Source: Welwitschia mirabilis (taxonomy: Eukaryota; Gnetophyta; Gnetopsida; Welwitschiales). From it: a stretch of 64,000 nt of DNA. The number at the start of each line of letters is the position of its first letter. Position 1 is the first letter of the stretch. A program made the position numbers and the translations under genes. Positions 23,701 through 35,889 of this stretch are shown here, one piece after another. The stretch lies in assembly GCA_051453625.1 (NCBI GenBank), contig JBOZIK010000001.1, positions 230,297,169 to 230,361,168 on the forward strand, given 5' to 3'. The notes beneath the pieces were generated by a model. That model did not search any database and was not told the origin of the DNA. It saw only the letters and a list, made by a program, of their open reading frames with translations.

Positions 23701-24624
23701 GGATCCATACATAAACATGATAACTTCAATACAGAATGCATAAGAAAGGATCATTAAGGAAGCACAAAGTAAGGAACCATACCATAAGAATGACAATCTC
23801 AATACAAAATGTATAGGAAATGACCAAAAAGGAAGCACAAAAGTATAGAACCATACATAAACATGAAAAATTCAATATAGAATGCATAAGAAAGGACCAT
23901 TAAGGAAGCACGAAAGTAAAGAGCCATACAATAAACATGACAATCTTAATACAGAATGTATAGGAAAGGACCAACAAGGAAGCAAAAAAGTATAGAATCA
24001 TATGAATTTTTAAGAAGAACTTAATATATTTACAAGTCTTCAAGGATTTTCTAGGATCCAAGACTCAGTAGTAAAAGGTTCTCCAAAAATGAAGCTAAGG
24101 GAAAAGGAAGAGGAGAGTTTTACTTATAATTAAGGTTTGATGGAATGTAAAAAATCACAAGAATATGAGGACAAAACAAAATTTGGCAAATATTCCATGG
24201 ATGTGAAGATAAAACATCATGAATGAGAATAGTTAAGAGAGGGATTACATAATATCTCATAATTGATTACCTGATCACTGATTACCTGACCACCAAGTTC
24301 TTTTAATAATATAATTAAGATAATGCCTCACATTTAACATTGAATAAAAGGAATAAGTAATATGTCTCTATAGTATACATTAAATTGAGTATTTACATTT
24401 AATTGCATAATTAAATAAAATATATTACTTCCATCACAAGAGCATATAAAAATTTGGATACAAACATTTAACCAAAAAGTATTCATATTATAACTCAATA
24501 ATACTGCATTTCAAGAACATAGCAATTACCATAATTTGGGTTTCAAGTAATTCAATATTTTTCAAATAATTTATTAAACAAAAACCTGCAAATTTTATAA
24601 GAAAGTAAAAATGTAGACATGACA
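20788..24624 (-). repeat. E3 5' LTR (right copy)
   Basis: It begins TGTAATGACC and ends GTAGACATGACA. It is about 3.8 kb including N runs at 22838-22937 (100) and 23369-23378 (10). It is longer than the left copy because repeat A, a spacer of about 300 bases, and repeat B occur twice (see 21978-24003). The tRNA-iMet site abuts its left end. Confidence 0.8.
21978..24003. repeat. Composite A+spacer+B repeat present twice in the right E3 LTR
   Basis: First set: repeat A at 21978-22095, spacer to about 22395, repeat B (about six units) to 22837. After a 100-N gap, second set: repeat A at 22938-23290 with (TA)10 at 22981-23000, spacer to about 23560, repeat B (six units) to 24003. The two spacers are related (shared AACTTATAG and CATAATACC-type strings) but well diverged, so the duplication is old and not simply an assembly copy. 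The left LTR has one set. Confidence 0.65.
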
Positions 24625-24629
24625 ACCAT

Positions 24630-25030
24630 GAAATGAAATTTGAGAGATGTTTAAATTAAGCATGTGGATATGTTAAAAAGTGAATTTTTTATTCTTAAGT
24701 CATCTACTCTTATCCAAAATGTTTTCACTATGTCTTCATGTATAGAGCATGATTCATGTTTGAATGTAGAGATCAAACATTTAGTTGTGTTAAAATCACT
24801 TCCTCATAATCTTAAGTATGCCTTTCTAAATGATAGTTCAACATCTCTAGTGAACTCTAACTCATCCTTATCTCTTTCCTAAGAAAATTACTTCTTATAT
24901 TTATTAAGATAGCATAATAAATCCTTAAGTTGGATACTTTTAAATAATAGATGTATTAACCTAAGTATTTTTATATACCACATCTACCTTAAGGAAAATT
25001 TTAAACTATCTATTAAAGCCCAATGATGAA
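24630..25030 (+). pseudogene. Outer Athila protease end and protease-RT linker
   Basis: The sequence continues the protease frame cut at 13700. An open frame 24664-24882 includes VLKSLPHNLKYAFLNDSST, the characteristic linker just before Athila RT. This confirms that E3 interrupted a single gene here. Confidence 0.7.
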
Positions 25031-25700
25031 TCAATCTAACATTGAAGGAGGTATTCAAGAATAAAGTAATTAAGATTTTAGACAATGGCATAATCTATCC
25101 AATCTTTGATAGTAAGTGAATGTGTCCAACTTAAACTATAGCCAAGAAATCATAAACCACTATAGTACCTAACTAACACATTAAATTCATTCCTATTAGT
25201 TCTATTGTGAAGTGAACAATATGAATTAATTATAAGAAAATGTGGTAACTAGAAACAACCATTATCCTCTTCCATTCTCTAACTAAATTCTTAAGAAACT
25301 TATTATACTCCCTTTCTACTACTTGTTGAAAGGATATTTAGGTTAAAACCAAATATAAATTTTACTTAAAGATTATAAGAAAATGCTTTTACTTGATCTT
25401 ATGAAATATTTTCTTACAGATAAATGAATTTTAAACTTTGTAATGTTCCTCTCACATTTCAACATTCTATGATTGTTACCATTTTTAACTTATTAGAATC
25501 TTGTGTGAAAATATTTGTATATGGTTGTTTTTGTTTATTAAATATTTGTCAATTATTTCCTTCACAATCTTAAATGTATTCTTTTGAAATGCATTGAAAA
25601 ACTCTTATCTTAACTTAGGAGAAGTGTTATTTCGAGGCTAGGAAAAAAATAATGTTAGAACATACTATTTCACTATAAGAAATTTAAGTAATCCCTATTA
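25031..25700 (+). pseudogene. Outer Athila reverse transcriptase remnant
   Basis: The N-terminal part reads LKEVFKNKVIKILDNGIIY and PIFDSKWMCPT. KKS is followed by TTIVPN and a segment with FIPISSIV, the extra stretch between the KKSG block and the next RT block that marks the Athila lineage and is absent from E1. The later part reads LILT, stop, EKCYFEAR, matching the block after the catalytic motif. The FMDD motif itself is destroyed. Multiple stops and frame changes are present. Confidence 0.75.
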
Positions 25701-26440
25701 AACATCACTAATCACTCATATTTCTATTCCATAAAAACTAAAAAATTAATCTTTTTTATGTTATGCATGATACTATAAGAGATTCAATTAAGACTTTAGT
25801 GAAATATCTAAACCTCAATGTGATCTTCTTAGTAAGGATTCCTAATTTTAATGGACACATGAATGCCAATAATCTTTTATCAAACTCAAGTAAAATATTA
25901 CCATATCACTTGTCATTTAGCCATCTAAATGGAAATAATCCTTTAAGATTATATGTGATGCTAGTAACTACATAGTTGAGGCTATCTTATGTAAAAGAGT
26001 AGAAATGAAACCAATAGCAATATATTATCTAAGAAAAATATTAAATGACAACCAACTCAACTATAAAATCACCAAGAAAGAGCTACTTGTAGTGGTTTTT
26101 CTCTTTAGAAAAATTTAGGTAATACCTTCTTAGTTCTAAAGTAATCATTTATACTAATCATTCTACTATTAGATATCTCTTTGTTAAGAATGATTTTAAG
26201 CCTATATTAATTGAATGGATTTTTTCAATAGGTATTTAACTTAAAAATTAAATTAAAAAAGATCACTAATAATGTGGTAGCTAACCATCTTTCATGAATA
26301 TCTCAAAACATTTTACATGATTCAATTCCCATTAATGATTCTTTACTTAATAAGTACCTTTTTTTTGGCTTAGAAACTCCTTCACTTACTAACATTTCTA
26401 ATTACTTAGTCTCTAAACTTATCCTCTTTCATGAAACTCC
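25701..26440 (+). pseudogene. Outer Athila RNase H remnant
   Basis: Around 25955-26105 the frame reads ASNYIVEAILCKRVEMKPIA, IYYLRKILNDNQLNYKITKK and ELLVVVF, the standard RNase H order. An open frame 25763-25975 lies just upstream. The rest has stops. It joins RT and integrase. Confidence 0.7.
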
Positions 26441-26500
26441 CAATGATAGAGATTAGTCTCCAAACTTATCCTCTTTCATGAAACTCCCAATGATAGAGAT
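26407..26500 (+). repeat. Perfect-period 47-base tandem duplication
   Basis: TAGTCTCTAAACTTATCCTC and the following bases at 26407-26453 are repeated at 26454-26500 with one mismatch (T/C). It lies in the RNase H-integrase junction of the outer element and is far less diverged than its surroundings. Confidence 0.85.
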
Positions 26501-27690
26501 AAATTATTAAGTAAAGTAAAGTAATTCTTTTGATATAATCCTTATCTTTTTAAAAAATATCCTAATCAAAGCATTTAAATATGCATTTCACAAATTGAAA
26601 TACATAAAATTATTAAGGTCTTTTATTTTGAGGCTCATAGTAGTTGTTACTCTATTAAAAGAACTATTATAAAGATTTCTAAATGTAGTTTCATTGGGCT
26701 TTTATTTTGAAAGATTATTATGTTTATTGCAAAGCTTATAAAAACTATTAAAATCTTGGAATCTTACAAGAACATGTGTGATGATCTTAAATGTAATTCT
26801 TATTATTAAATCATTTGATGTTTATAAAATTGACTTTCAAGGTCCATATAACTCTTCTAATGGATATGAATTCATCCAGGTGTGTATCCACTTTATCGAA
26901 GCCTGTGCTTAGAAGAACAATGATACCCAAATAGTAAAAAACTTTTTAAGGAAATACATTTTAACTACATTTGTTAATCAAGGAACTTAATTAGAAATAA
27001 TAATTCTAATTTTTTCAAAAGGATATATGAATAGCTTCTTATCAAATAGGTACCCATAAATTTATTACTTAATACTACTCTTAAATTAGTAAATAAGTTA
27101 AAGTTACTAATAGGGAGATCAATAATATATTGCGAAAATTATAAGTCTAATTAGAAAGAACTTGTCTTACAAGTTGAATGACATTCTATGGGAATATAGA
27201 ACTACATATAAAACACCATTATAAATGTAATCCTTTAGAACGTTTTATGATAAAACTTATCATCTCTCTATAGAAATTAAACCTAATGCTTATTGGACCA
27301 TTAAAAACATGAACTTAAACCTTGATATAGGAGGAAAACATAGAGCTATTTAACCTAATGAATTAGATAAGCTTAGGAATAATGCTTATGAGAACATGAG
27401 AATCAACAAACAGAAAACAAAAAAGTTTCATAATCAACACATCCTTAGGAAAACCTTTTAGGAAGGAGATTTAGTTTTAGTGTATAGTTTGATCTTACAT
27501 TTATTTGATGGAAAATTATTTATGTTTAAAGAAGTGCTACTCAATGAGCTCTTTTTCATAGAAAATTCAAAGAATCATCTCCAATTAAATTTAATGGTTA
27601 GTACCTAAAACCATTCCATTCATCCGTTTCATATTCTTATGATTTCATGGGATTTAATGATCCTAGTTAATGGCCTTTTCCAAAACTTCA
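26501..27690 (+). pseudogene. Outer Athila integrase remnant
   Basis: The core reads SNGYEFIQVCIHFIEAC. Around 27170-27450 a long, well-preserved stretch reads KLNDILWEYRTTYKTPL, YHLSIEIKPNAYWTIKNMN, NELDKLRNNAYENMRINKQK, TKKFHNQHILRKTF and EGDLVLVYSL, the typical Athila integrase C-terminal half. DDE residues are not all readable. There are several stops, mostly where CAA, CAG or TGG would be expected. This is the best evidence for assigning the backbone to Athila. Confidence 0.8.
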
Positions 27691-28155
27691 ACAATAAAGT
27701 GATTTTTATCACTTTAGAGATTAGTAAATATTTCATAATTCTTACTTTTTAGGAAAAATTCATTTGCATTTTTAAACTTTTTTATTAAAGTTTACAGTTA
27801 CTTAAGTTCTCTAATTTGGTTAATCTCTAAGAAAAAGCAGATTCTCTACTTTTTTGATATGATTTTATTTTAACTTATTCAATGAAATGATATTGTTTTG
27901 TCAATTAGGCATATAAGTTAATGATCCTCACATGTGATTATTTAGAGGGAAAAGAGAGCAAATCAAATATAAGATAAAGCTCTTCGAAGCACATTATTTT
28001 GTGAAATAATTATTATTAAATATATTTAACTACATTGGACCTCCAAGCAATATGGCTTTAATGATTTATTTATTGTATATTCAACTAAACTAGAGCTATA
28101 AATTTTTTCTAGTAATGCAACACTAACTTATTCATTTAAAAATGTTAAATCAATT
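27691..28155 (+). other. Post-integrase spacer of the outer Athila element
   Basis: Non-coding. The block 28022-28140 (AACTACATTGGACCTCCAAG, then AATGGTTT-like and CTAGTAATGCAACACTAA) is homologous to 57975-58095 in E5 and 62140-62240 in E6, tying these elements to one Athila group. A 191-N gap follows. Confidence 0.6.
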
Positions 28156-28346
28156 NNNNNNNNNNNNNNNNNNNNNNNNNNNNNNNNNNNNNNNNNNNNN
28201 NNNNNNNNNNNNNNNNNNNNNNNNNNNNNNNNNNNNNNNNNNNNNNNNNNNNNNNNNNNNNNNNNNNNNNNNNNNNNNNNNNNNNNNNNNNNNNNNNNNN
28301 NNNNNNNNNNNNNNNNNNNNNNNNNNNNNNNNNNNNNNNNNNNNNN
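28156..28346. other. Assembly gap (191 N)
   Basis: Flanks are not duplicated. It lies in the Athila post-integrase spacer. Confidence 0.9.
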
Positions 28347-30018
28347 TTGGCAGTATATCCATTCAAAAATAATAAAACTAAAAATTAGACCATTAGCTTT
28401 CCTTTCATTAGTTTATTTTATTCATGGGATCATTGGTAAGCTTATCATTCCATTTTCATCCATAAATTTTCCATTTAATTCACCATTTAAATTCTTATAA
28501 TGTAATATTTTTCTTTATAAGAAAGTAAACTTATGTTTTCTATGACATACTCCTCTATCCAATAGTTTGATAAAGCTCACTGACCTAATGATTAACATTT
28601 CATAGCATTTCTATAAAAATTGAGCTTTAGAATCTTCAATAAACCTCACTTATTTATAGTTTGTAATCTATAATTCACATTTTCTTAGCTTCCAAGATTT
28701 TTCTGATCCATACAATATTATTAGCACTACTACCTTTTTTAGTTCTTACTACTATTGAAGTAGATTTTCATGTATCATTTCTTTCAAATAACAACTCCAT
28801 AACTTCTTTTGTCATTTTAATATTTTAGTAAGACTATTTTCTTTCCAAAAAATTATTTGCCTTTGTTTTCCCTTTTTTTGCTCATCTTATTTTATCTCTA
28901 AATCAATATCTTTCTCTCTTCTTCTTCTTCTTCTTCTCACTTTCCATTTTATTTTTCTTAATTTCTACTATTACAAGATTCCATGACTGGAAGATAAGGT
29001 TCCTTACTTAAAGAGGGCATTTTATACTCTTTCCTTTCTTTCTATGTTAATTTCTATTTGGTAAAACCTAAATCTCACAATTGGTACTATCATTTTAAAG
29101 AGGAAGGTACTTATTAATTTCTCAAGAATGTTTTGAAGTTATACAAAAATAAAAATTTGGATGATAAATATCCTTGGATAATTCACTCTTCTATTCATTA
29201 CAATTATTTTATTGTAACTTTACATGATTTGGAAGTCCTTTTTGCAGTAAACCACCATGATTACTTACTTTTTTTCTTATAAAATTCTTTAGTTATTATT
29301 ATGGAGCTTTGAATATTGAATATGATCTTAAGAGAGAGGATGCTCTACCTTATAAATATCTTTACAAGAATGAATTATCTCTCTACATATTTGTTATTCA
29401 TAATATTGTGTCTACTTTCCATGTAACTTATGCCTATAATAGTCATTTAGATATAATTAGAATTTTAGAATAGCCAATGTTTTGACATGCATAAATGTGT
29501 CTTTAGAGCCATCATTGACCATGTACATTATAAAATTAATCTATTTCTTTGATTTTTTATTTAAAATTTAATTTCCAATGATTTATCTCACACCCTTGCT
29601 TATGACAATTGGGATAGATCATATATAGAAATCATTATCCCTAAAAAAATCTCCCAACTTAAGGAGTATAAGAATGAAGATTGGTTTCTAAGAGAACTTC
29701 ATGTACCACAAGAATAAGAAAAGTAAGAAGAAGCACCTCAAGAGAATTATCCTCCTCATTTTAAAGTGCCTTATTTCCTTTGTTCTATATCTATCACTGA
29801 AAGAAAGGGAAAAGAGCCTATTAAAAAGACATCACATGTACCTTATTTGTATCTTCCTTCTATTTCTCTTTCTTATCATTATTATTTACTTCAAGTAAAA
29901 TTTCTCTTCAATAAGTGCTAAAATATCAAAAAACATGGCTTGAAAAACTTGAAACAAAATGAATAGGATTTTAAAAAAATAAAAATAGATAGATAAGAAA
30001 TAAGAGAAAATCAACAAG
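28347..30018 (+). pseudogene. Third-ORF region of the outer Athila element
   Basis: After a pyrimidine-rich stretch with (CTT)n at 28918-28936, readable frames appear from about 28960 to 29870: ALNIEYDLKREDALPYKYL, YNSHLDIIRILE, AYDNWDRSYIEIIIPKKI, SQLKEYKNEDWFLRELHVP and PQENYPPHFKVPYFLC. The position, between integrase and 3' LTR on the sense strand, is where Athila elements carry an envelope-like or other extra ORF. I cannot identify the protein. Acidic and Lys-rich stretches, many stops and frame changes are seen. E2 cuts it off at 30018-30023. Confidence 0.45.
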
Positions 30019-30023
30019 AATCT

Positions 30024-31280
30024 TATTGTAATGCATATTTGTGTAATCTTTCATGTTCTTATTAAGTCCTATCAATCACAAATATATATTATAAAACATA
30101 GCACACTAATATAGATGGGAGTGATCCAAATGTCATAATCTGTTAAAGGATAATTAATAAGAAAGAAAATTGATTTTAAATAAAATGTTTATATACTTTT
30201 TAAGTAGAACAAAATAACAATGAAAAATAAATATTGTGAGTAAATATAGTATGCAAATGAGATGCAAGACTAATATAAATGCAACACCAATTTGATTACT
30301 AGAATAAACCTATCATGAAGATCGACCTTATATAATTTAGATTAATTAAGTAAACTATTACTGACTAATACCAATCTAAGATAGTAGGTGTATTGAATAA
30401 AAGATAAAAACAATGCAAATTCAATCTAAGAAATGAAATGCAATGCACCTAAACTACTATTATCAACCTTAACAAAGGTTTTCCTCATGATCTATATCAT
30501 ATATGAAGCTATCATGGAATCATAAGCAACATAAACAATAAGGAAGATGCACATAACAAAAGATATAAAAATAGAAATAGAGTTTTGATTAATTTAAATT
30601 AACATCTGTGGTATAAAGTAGTAGCATCTTAATGAAGGATACATGACTCAAGACCAAGGAAGACATCTCTTTACAACAATAAAGGATGGATTTTTTGCCC
30701 TTCAATCTCTTGTCATAAGAATTTTTAATATTAAAGAAAAAACTTAGAGTCAAGGATGAAGGTGTTATTTATTACAAATAGGACTCTAAAATCAACAAAT
30801 AGTAATAAACATAGTAAAATCCTAACAGCCATACAAGAAGGCACATAATACATGGTAAAATTTTGATGAAGTTTAATAAATACTTATTTATAGGCATCAT
30901 TATGCTAGTTATCTAAACATCACAAGAGATGATACGACATTGTATAAGATCTTCATTAGATACCCGTTTGGTCTAGTAAGCATCCCAATTAGCATAACTT
31001 CTTCTATCATTTGTACTATTATCTAGATGATATGGTTGACAATGGGATTTGTAAAAATGTTTTTTTTAATTATATTAGCCTCTTTGATTACAGGATTTCT
31101 ACTTTAGATAACAATCATTGCAATTTATCTCAAATGTTATTAAACATAATAAAGATTAGATTTTTTTATGATGTTTTCCTTAGTTATTCATTATCATTGA
31201 AACTCAGCATAAACTTATCTAATGTCCTAAAAAACTACTTAAAATACCTTATTAGATATATATAATTTAACAACATAACA
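30024..31280 (-). repeat. E2 3' LTR
   Basis: It aligns with 44264-45514 (for example TTTCATGTTCTTATTAA near the start, ATAGAAATAG, and ACTACT(C/T)AAAATACC near the end) more closely than with the E1 or N LTRs. It begins TATTG (decayed TGTTG) and ends TAACA. Confidence 0.8.
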
Positions 31281-31929
31281 TAACTCTCCACTTAGCCTTA
31301 TCAGTTTGATAAAACTAGGTGAACAACTATGATTGTGAGCCAAGTTAACTAAAGATAAATTAACTAGGGAATTATTGAATAAACTTAGAAATAATTTTAG
31401 AGATCTCAAAGTGCAGGACAGAAATGTTATAAACAAATAATTTAACATTTTACTTGTGTAGAGTAAGTGGTTGTATTATTGTCTTATATGTCATCTGGAT
31501 GATCGAGGAAACAACAGGATAAAAAACTATTCTTGAAAAATAGAAGCCTACAAAGAATTTTTTAGAAAGATTAACATTAGAACTTAATAAAATGAATAGT
31601 CTAAAACCCAAATATGCAACATATTGTAAAAATAATCATGTATAACATAAAAAATTAGCATCATGAAATGTCTAAATAATAATAAATGATGTGTATAATA
31701 TCTTAAAAATAAAATTAGATATAATAATAATACTTAAAAAATGTTTTCTATATAAAATCATGAGTTTTTAAGTATAATCCATAGAGGAAAGATGCATAAT
31801 AAAACATAATAGATCCCTACCTTCATTATGCTAAAATATACTCCTAATTTATAGTAGGTTTAGGTGTAAGTAAAGAAGATAGAGGATGCTTAAGATATGT
31901 AGAAAAATAATTATAAAGAACTATTATAA
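31281..31929 (-). other. E2 tail next to the 3' LTR
   Basis: No gene seen. It contains the palindromic GTCATCTGGATGA at 31490-31502. No clear polypurine tract remains. Confidence 0.5.
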
Positions 31930-33060
31930 TGGATCATGTAGTCTCATCTTCATATACTTTGATTACCTCTGGGATGTTAACTATCACATCATCCTTAATG
32001 CATAACACGCAATCATGTACATCAGTTAGCTACTTCTTAGTATGCTAAAATATCCTTTCAATAATGGATATCCTTTGATATAACTCAATGAAGCCTCATT
32101 CCATAACCTCTCTAAGGCTCTATGCCGTATTAACCAAGAGGGCCTATATTTGCTCAAGTGTCTTATCAACTTCAGGTCTCTATATCTAAGATTTATCTAC
32201 CTCTCTTAGTACTTGTATGCCCATGTCCTATAGGTAGCAGCTAATGTCTAAAAATGTATAAGTCTCTACTTACTCACAAGCTTAGGTATACTAAAGCATT
32301 TAAACATGGTTGAGAGGATCATGGATATCCTAGAGTATCTAACTGACAAGCCTCAATCATCATCTTGAATCTTCTTTAGATAAATGTTAGAAGCTTCATC
32401 TACTCCTCCTTTCTAGACACTACTAGCATGTGCAAGTGTGCGATCATAACATAACTATCATGAAAAGATGAGATAATGTTATGAATTAACCATTGTGTAG
32501 AATCCTATAGGTAGGCAATAAATGTGTCATCAAAACTCTTCATCTATCACTAGTAACATTAATTAGCATATCTAATATTACACCATAAGCATGATGCTCC
32601 TTTATACTACTAGCTAAATGAATATGCATGCTCCTAATGCAATCTAATTTTGTAATCATGGTGATGTGACTTAAAAGAATAGATATCTCATGGCTGCCAA
32701 TTATACCTATAATTATATCAATCAAGTGTTTACAAGTGTTAAATTGCCTCTCAATGTGCATCATGTCATAAAACTCTCTAATCTTAGAGGTGTAATAAAC
32801 TCTGTGCACATCCATAATCCATTTAAGATGCAGCTTAATTAATTTTTAATCCACTTCTAGCACAATAATACTCATAAAATATTTGAAGTATGTCTCCACT
32901 CAAATAGGGGCAATTTGCATAGAGAGTAATCGAGCCTGTTGAGGTATTAAATTCATAGGCTCTACACACTCAATCTTAGGTGGAACTAGTGGGTCAATAA
33001 TTTTATTTGATAGCTTAACCTCTACCTCAACCTTAGCCTATTTATCTCATCATGAATGGC
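31930..33060 (-). pseudogene. Extra ORF of E2, not found in E1, unrecognised
   Basis: On the element's sense strand a single frame is readable from about 33010 to 32540 with two in-frame stops, then continues with frame changes to about 31930. Segments include IIDPLVPPKIECVEPMNLIP, RVYYTSKIREFYDMMHIER, QFNTCKHLIDIIIGIIGSHE, HHAYGVILDMLINVTSD and, at the end, HDCVLCIKDDVIVNIPEVI. The middle 91 codons (32540-32815) are fully open. The total would be about 370 residues, mostly alpha-helical in look. The corresponding part of E1 lacks it. It could be an additional ORF of the plant transposon-protein type found downstream of integrase in some Tat/Athila elements, or a captured host fragment. Confidence 0.4.
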
Positions 33061-34897
33061 CTAATCAATCATAAACATAAAGTACATCGTGCAAGAAAAA
33101 ATAAACATTACTAAAATGTATCTCGTGTAAAACTTTAAATAACCCTAGAAATTCATTTTTTTGTATAAAAATTATGAGAATATGTCTTATCCTTCCTAAA
33201 GAAAATTAATACATCCAATATTGCCTAATTATGGAAAGAAGAAAAGCATGAAATATGAGAAAAATGAAAAAGTATAAAATAGGTGGACCCCAAAGAAGCT
33301 CAAAAATGAAAGTTCTCAAATCAAAAATCTAATCTAGTAGAAGTGTAAATCTCATCACACCGATCAATTTACCTATAATGATGCATACATCGTAAATTAT
33401 GGTTTTTAAGAAAATGAGTTTCAAATATAAAAAGCTAATTCTACCTCATAAAATACATAAATTCAGATATCTCATAAAATACTTGATGAAAATCAAATCC
33501 ATAAGTACCAAATAGAAGAGCATCATAAAGTGATTAATATATGTGAAAGTTATGCTATAAAAGCATGAAAAATTAGAAAAAATAAAAAGTAACAAGGGAA
33601 TGAAAAACATACCTTATTTTGACAAATTTGATGAAATCTCATAATTTAAGGCATGAAATTTGCTGGTGCAAGATCCAAAACATTAGTGAACCCTAACATG
33701 ACACATGGATTATGAAAGAACAGAGAAAAATGATGCAAGAATGAAGATAAATTGTGGAAAAGAAGGTTAGCTCATGGTTTTATCACATTTTTATTTGGTT
33801 ATATCATTCAGATGACAACCTTGGGATGACTATCAAAAAAAATTCAAGTTGTCATCTGCCTAGTCACCTAGATGACTAATTAGATAATTGGATTTTAAAT
33901 AGTTTCACAAAAATAAAATGTCAATCGAATAAGTTAGGCTTATTAGAATTTATTAGAAAACCCAAAAGATAGGGAATGAAGAAGAATCATGATAAATAAG
34001 AATTATGAATGAGGAAAACTCTAAATAATCAAAAAATAAGATGATGAAAATGTACTAGATAGGATGAATCCTAATAAAGAAAACTAAAGAAATATGTCCA
34101 AAATAAAAAATGATCATAAAAAATATATATATCTCCAAAAGACTACCAAGGAACATAATGAAAATTATAAATAACATTATCTAACTTGAATAGAATATCA
34201 TCTAGTTAAAATGCTAAAAGAAAGTCAACTTTATTTTATAAAACAACATAAGTAAAAATGAAAATAACAACAAAGAAACTACTAAATGATAAATTCCTAT
34301 AAATGATGATAAATAAATATGAAAATTACTTTAAATAATAAATCAATTAACCAAAAAATAAAAACAAACAACTAGTAACATGAAAAAGATAGTGTACCTA
34401 CCCTAAATTCTAACTTAGAAACCCCCTTGAAAGACATCATAAAGCTATAAAATATACATGATAAAATGTCCTAACTTTATAAATTTCTACTTAAAAATAC
34501 AGTGATTATGATGATATTAAATATCAAGTACTCTAAAGAATAAATGATAAAGACTGAAAGATGCTTAAAAATGAACTCACATACTCACATCTTAAAATAC
34601 ATCTAAATCCTTAAAAGTAAAATGATTACCTGGGAATATTAAGAGTCTAAAAAATAAATAATTCCTCTGATGATACTAGGAACACTACTAATCCTATAGC
34701 CTTAAAGTTTTATTACTATCTTTTATAATGAGGGGATTACAACCATAGTCATAAAAGTAAGGACTAGTAAAGCATGACCAACTAATCCCCTAGTGAAGTT
34801 CCCATAGCTACCAATATTACCAAAGATTCTTTTTAGAAAAATTTACCCTAATGTAGTAGGACATCATAATGACCATGTATTTTATCATATATGCAAT
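33061..34897 (-). other. E2 post-integrase tail
   Basis: Non-coding. The part 34300-34890 matches the E1 tail 9130-9700 on the opposite strand (CTAGTGAAGTTCCCATAG, CTACTACATTAG-type strings). The part 33780-33880 holds two palindromic GTCATC..GATGAC motifs. The rest shows nothing I can name. Confidence 0.5.
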
Positions 34898-35428
34898 NNN
34901 NNNNNNNNNNNNNNNNNNNNNNNNNNNNNNNNNNNNNNNNNNNNNNNNNNNNNNNNNNNNNNNNNNNNNNNNNNNNNNNNNNNNNNNNNNNNNNNNNNNN
35001 NNNNNNNNNNNNNNNNNNNNNNNNNNNNNNNNNNNNNNNNNNNNNNNNNNNNNNNNNNNNNNNNNNNNNNNNNNNNNNNNNNNNNNNNNNNNNNNNNNNN
35101 NNNNNNNNNNNNNNNNNNNNNNNNNNNNNNNNNNNNNNNNNNNNNNNNNNNNNNNNNNNNNNNNNNNNNNNNNNNNNNNNNNNNNNNNNNNNNNNNNNNN
35201 NNNNNNNNNNNNNNNNNNNNNNNNNNNNNNNNNNNNNNNNNNNNNNNNNNNNNNNNNNNNNNNNNNNNNNNNNNNNNNNNNNNNNNNNNNNNNNNNNNNN
35301 NNNNNNNNNNNNNNNNNNNNNNNNNNNNNNNNNNNNNNNNNNNNNNNNNNNNNNNNNNNNNNNNNNNNNNNNNNNNNNNNNNNNNNNNNNNNNNNNNNNN
35401 NNNNNNNNNNNNNNNNNNNNNNNNNNNN
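34898..35428. other. Assembly gap (531 N) ending in a TC microsatellite
   Basis: The gap breaks off directly at a long (TC)n run, a common place for assembly failure. Confidence 0.9.

Positions 35429-35497
<69 letters not shown>
35429..35497. repeat. (TC)n microsatellite, at least 34 units
   Basis: An uninterrupted TC run starts at the edge of the N gap, so its true length is unknown. The Glu-Arg repeat frame on the minus strand is an artefact of it. Confidence 0.9.
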
Positions 35498-35503
<6 letters not shown>

Positions 35504-35889
35504 ATCCCTATATTTTTTGAATAAATCCCACATAACCATACATTTTAAAAGATGAAGGTAAATGAATGAGATAAAAGATAGAAAAAAATGCACCTAAACA
35601 ACCAAATACCTCACACCATTAATAAAAATACAAGAACCAAGGCATCTTTATTAAAAATAAAGTTCATAGATATGTAAATGTCTTAAGATTTAGTAAATCC
35701 AATCTTATCACTATAAAATTTCCAAGTACGTATAATAGTAATGGAAACTTTATAAACTAAATACATAAGTTAATTTAAAAATGATTAAGTGACATCATAA
35801 CATCCAATAAAGGAATTGATTATAGAAACTTCAGACAATGATAGGAAGGAAGTTCTTCTTATCAAACGGAACCTATAAGATAAGTACTT

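Larger units (their letters stand above)
13701..24624 (-). mobile_element. E3: large chromovirus-like LTR element with gag-pol mostly absent
   Basis: Long LTRs (13701-16952 and 20788-24624, with N gaps) flank 3.8 kb of interior. A perfect ACCAT duplication, a tRNA-iMet primer site on the minus strand beside the right LTR, and a purine tract beside the left LTR fix its limits and orientation. Only a decayed integrase/chromodomain end (16967-17230) is recognisable. The rest of the interior shows no gag, protease or RT. The LTR terminus GGTCATTACA followed by TTTGGTATCAGAGC, the LTR length and the C-terminal remnant suggest the Tekay/Del group. It looks like a large non-autonomous derivative, possibly carrying captured host sequence. 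Confidence 0.8.

Noticed and set aside
15562-24003. Open frames of 60-120 codons on the minus strand (15562-15747, 16002-16244, 22495-22680, 22641-23009, 23545-23838) encoding similar Cys/Leu/Tyr-rich peptides
   Set aside because: They are translations of the 73-base tandem repeat B, open because the unit lacks stops in that frame; not genes.
34817-35593. Long open frames with Glu-Arg or Ser-Leu repeats
   Set aside because: Created by the N run and the (TC)n microsatellite.
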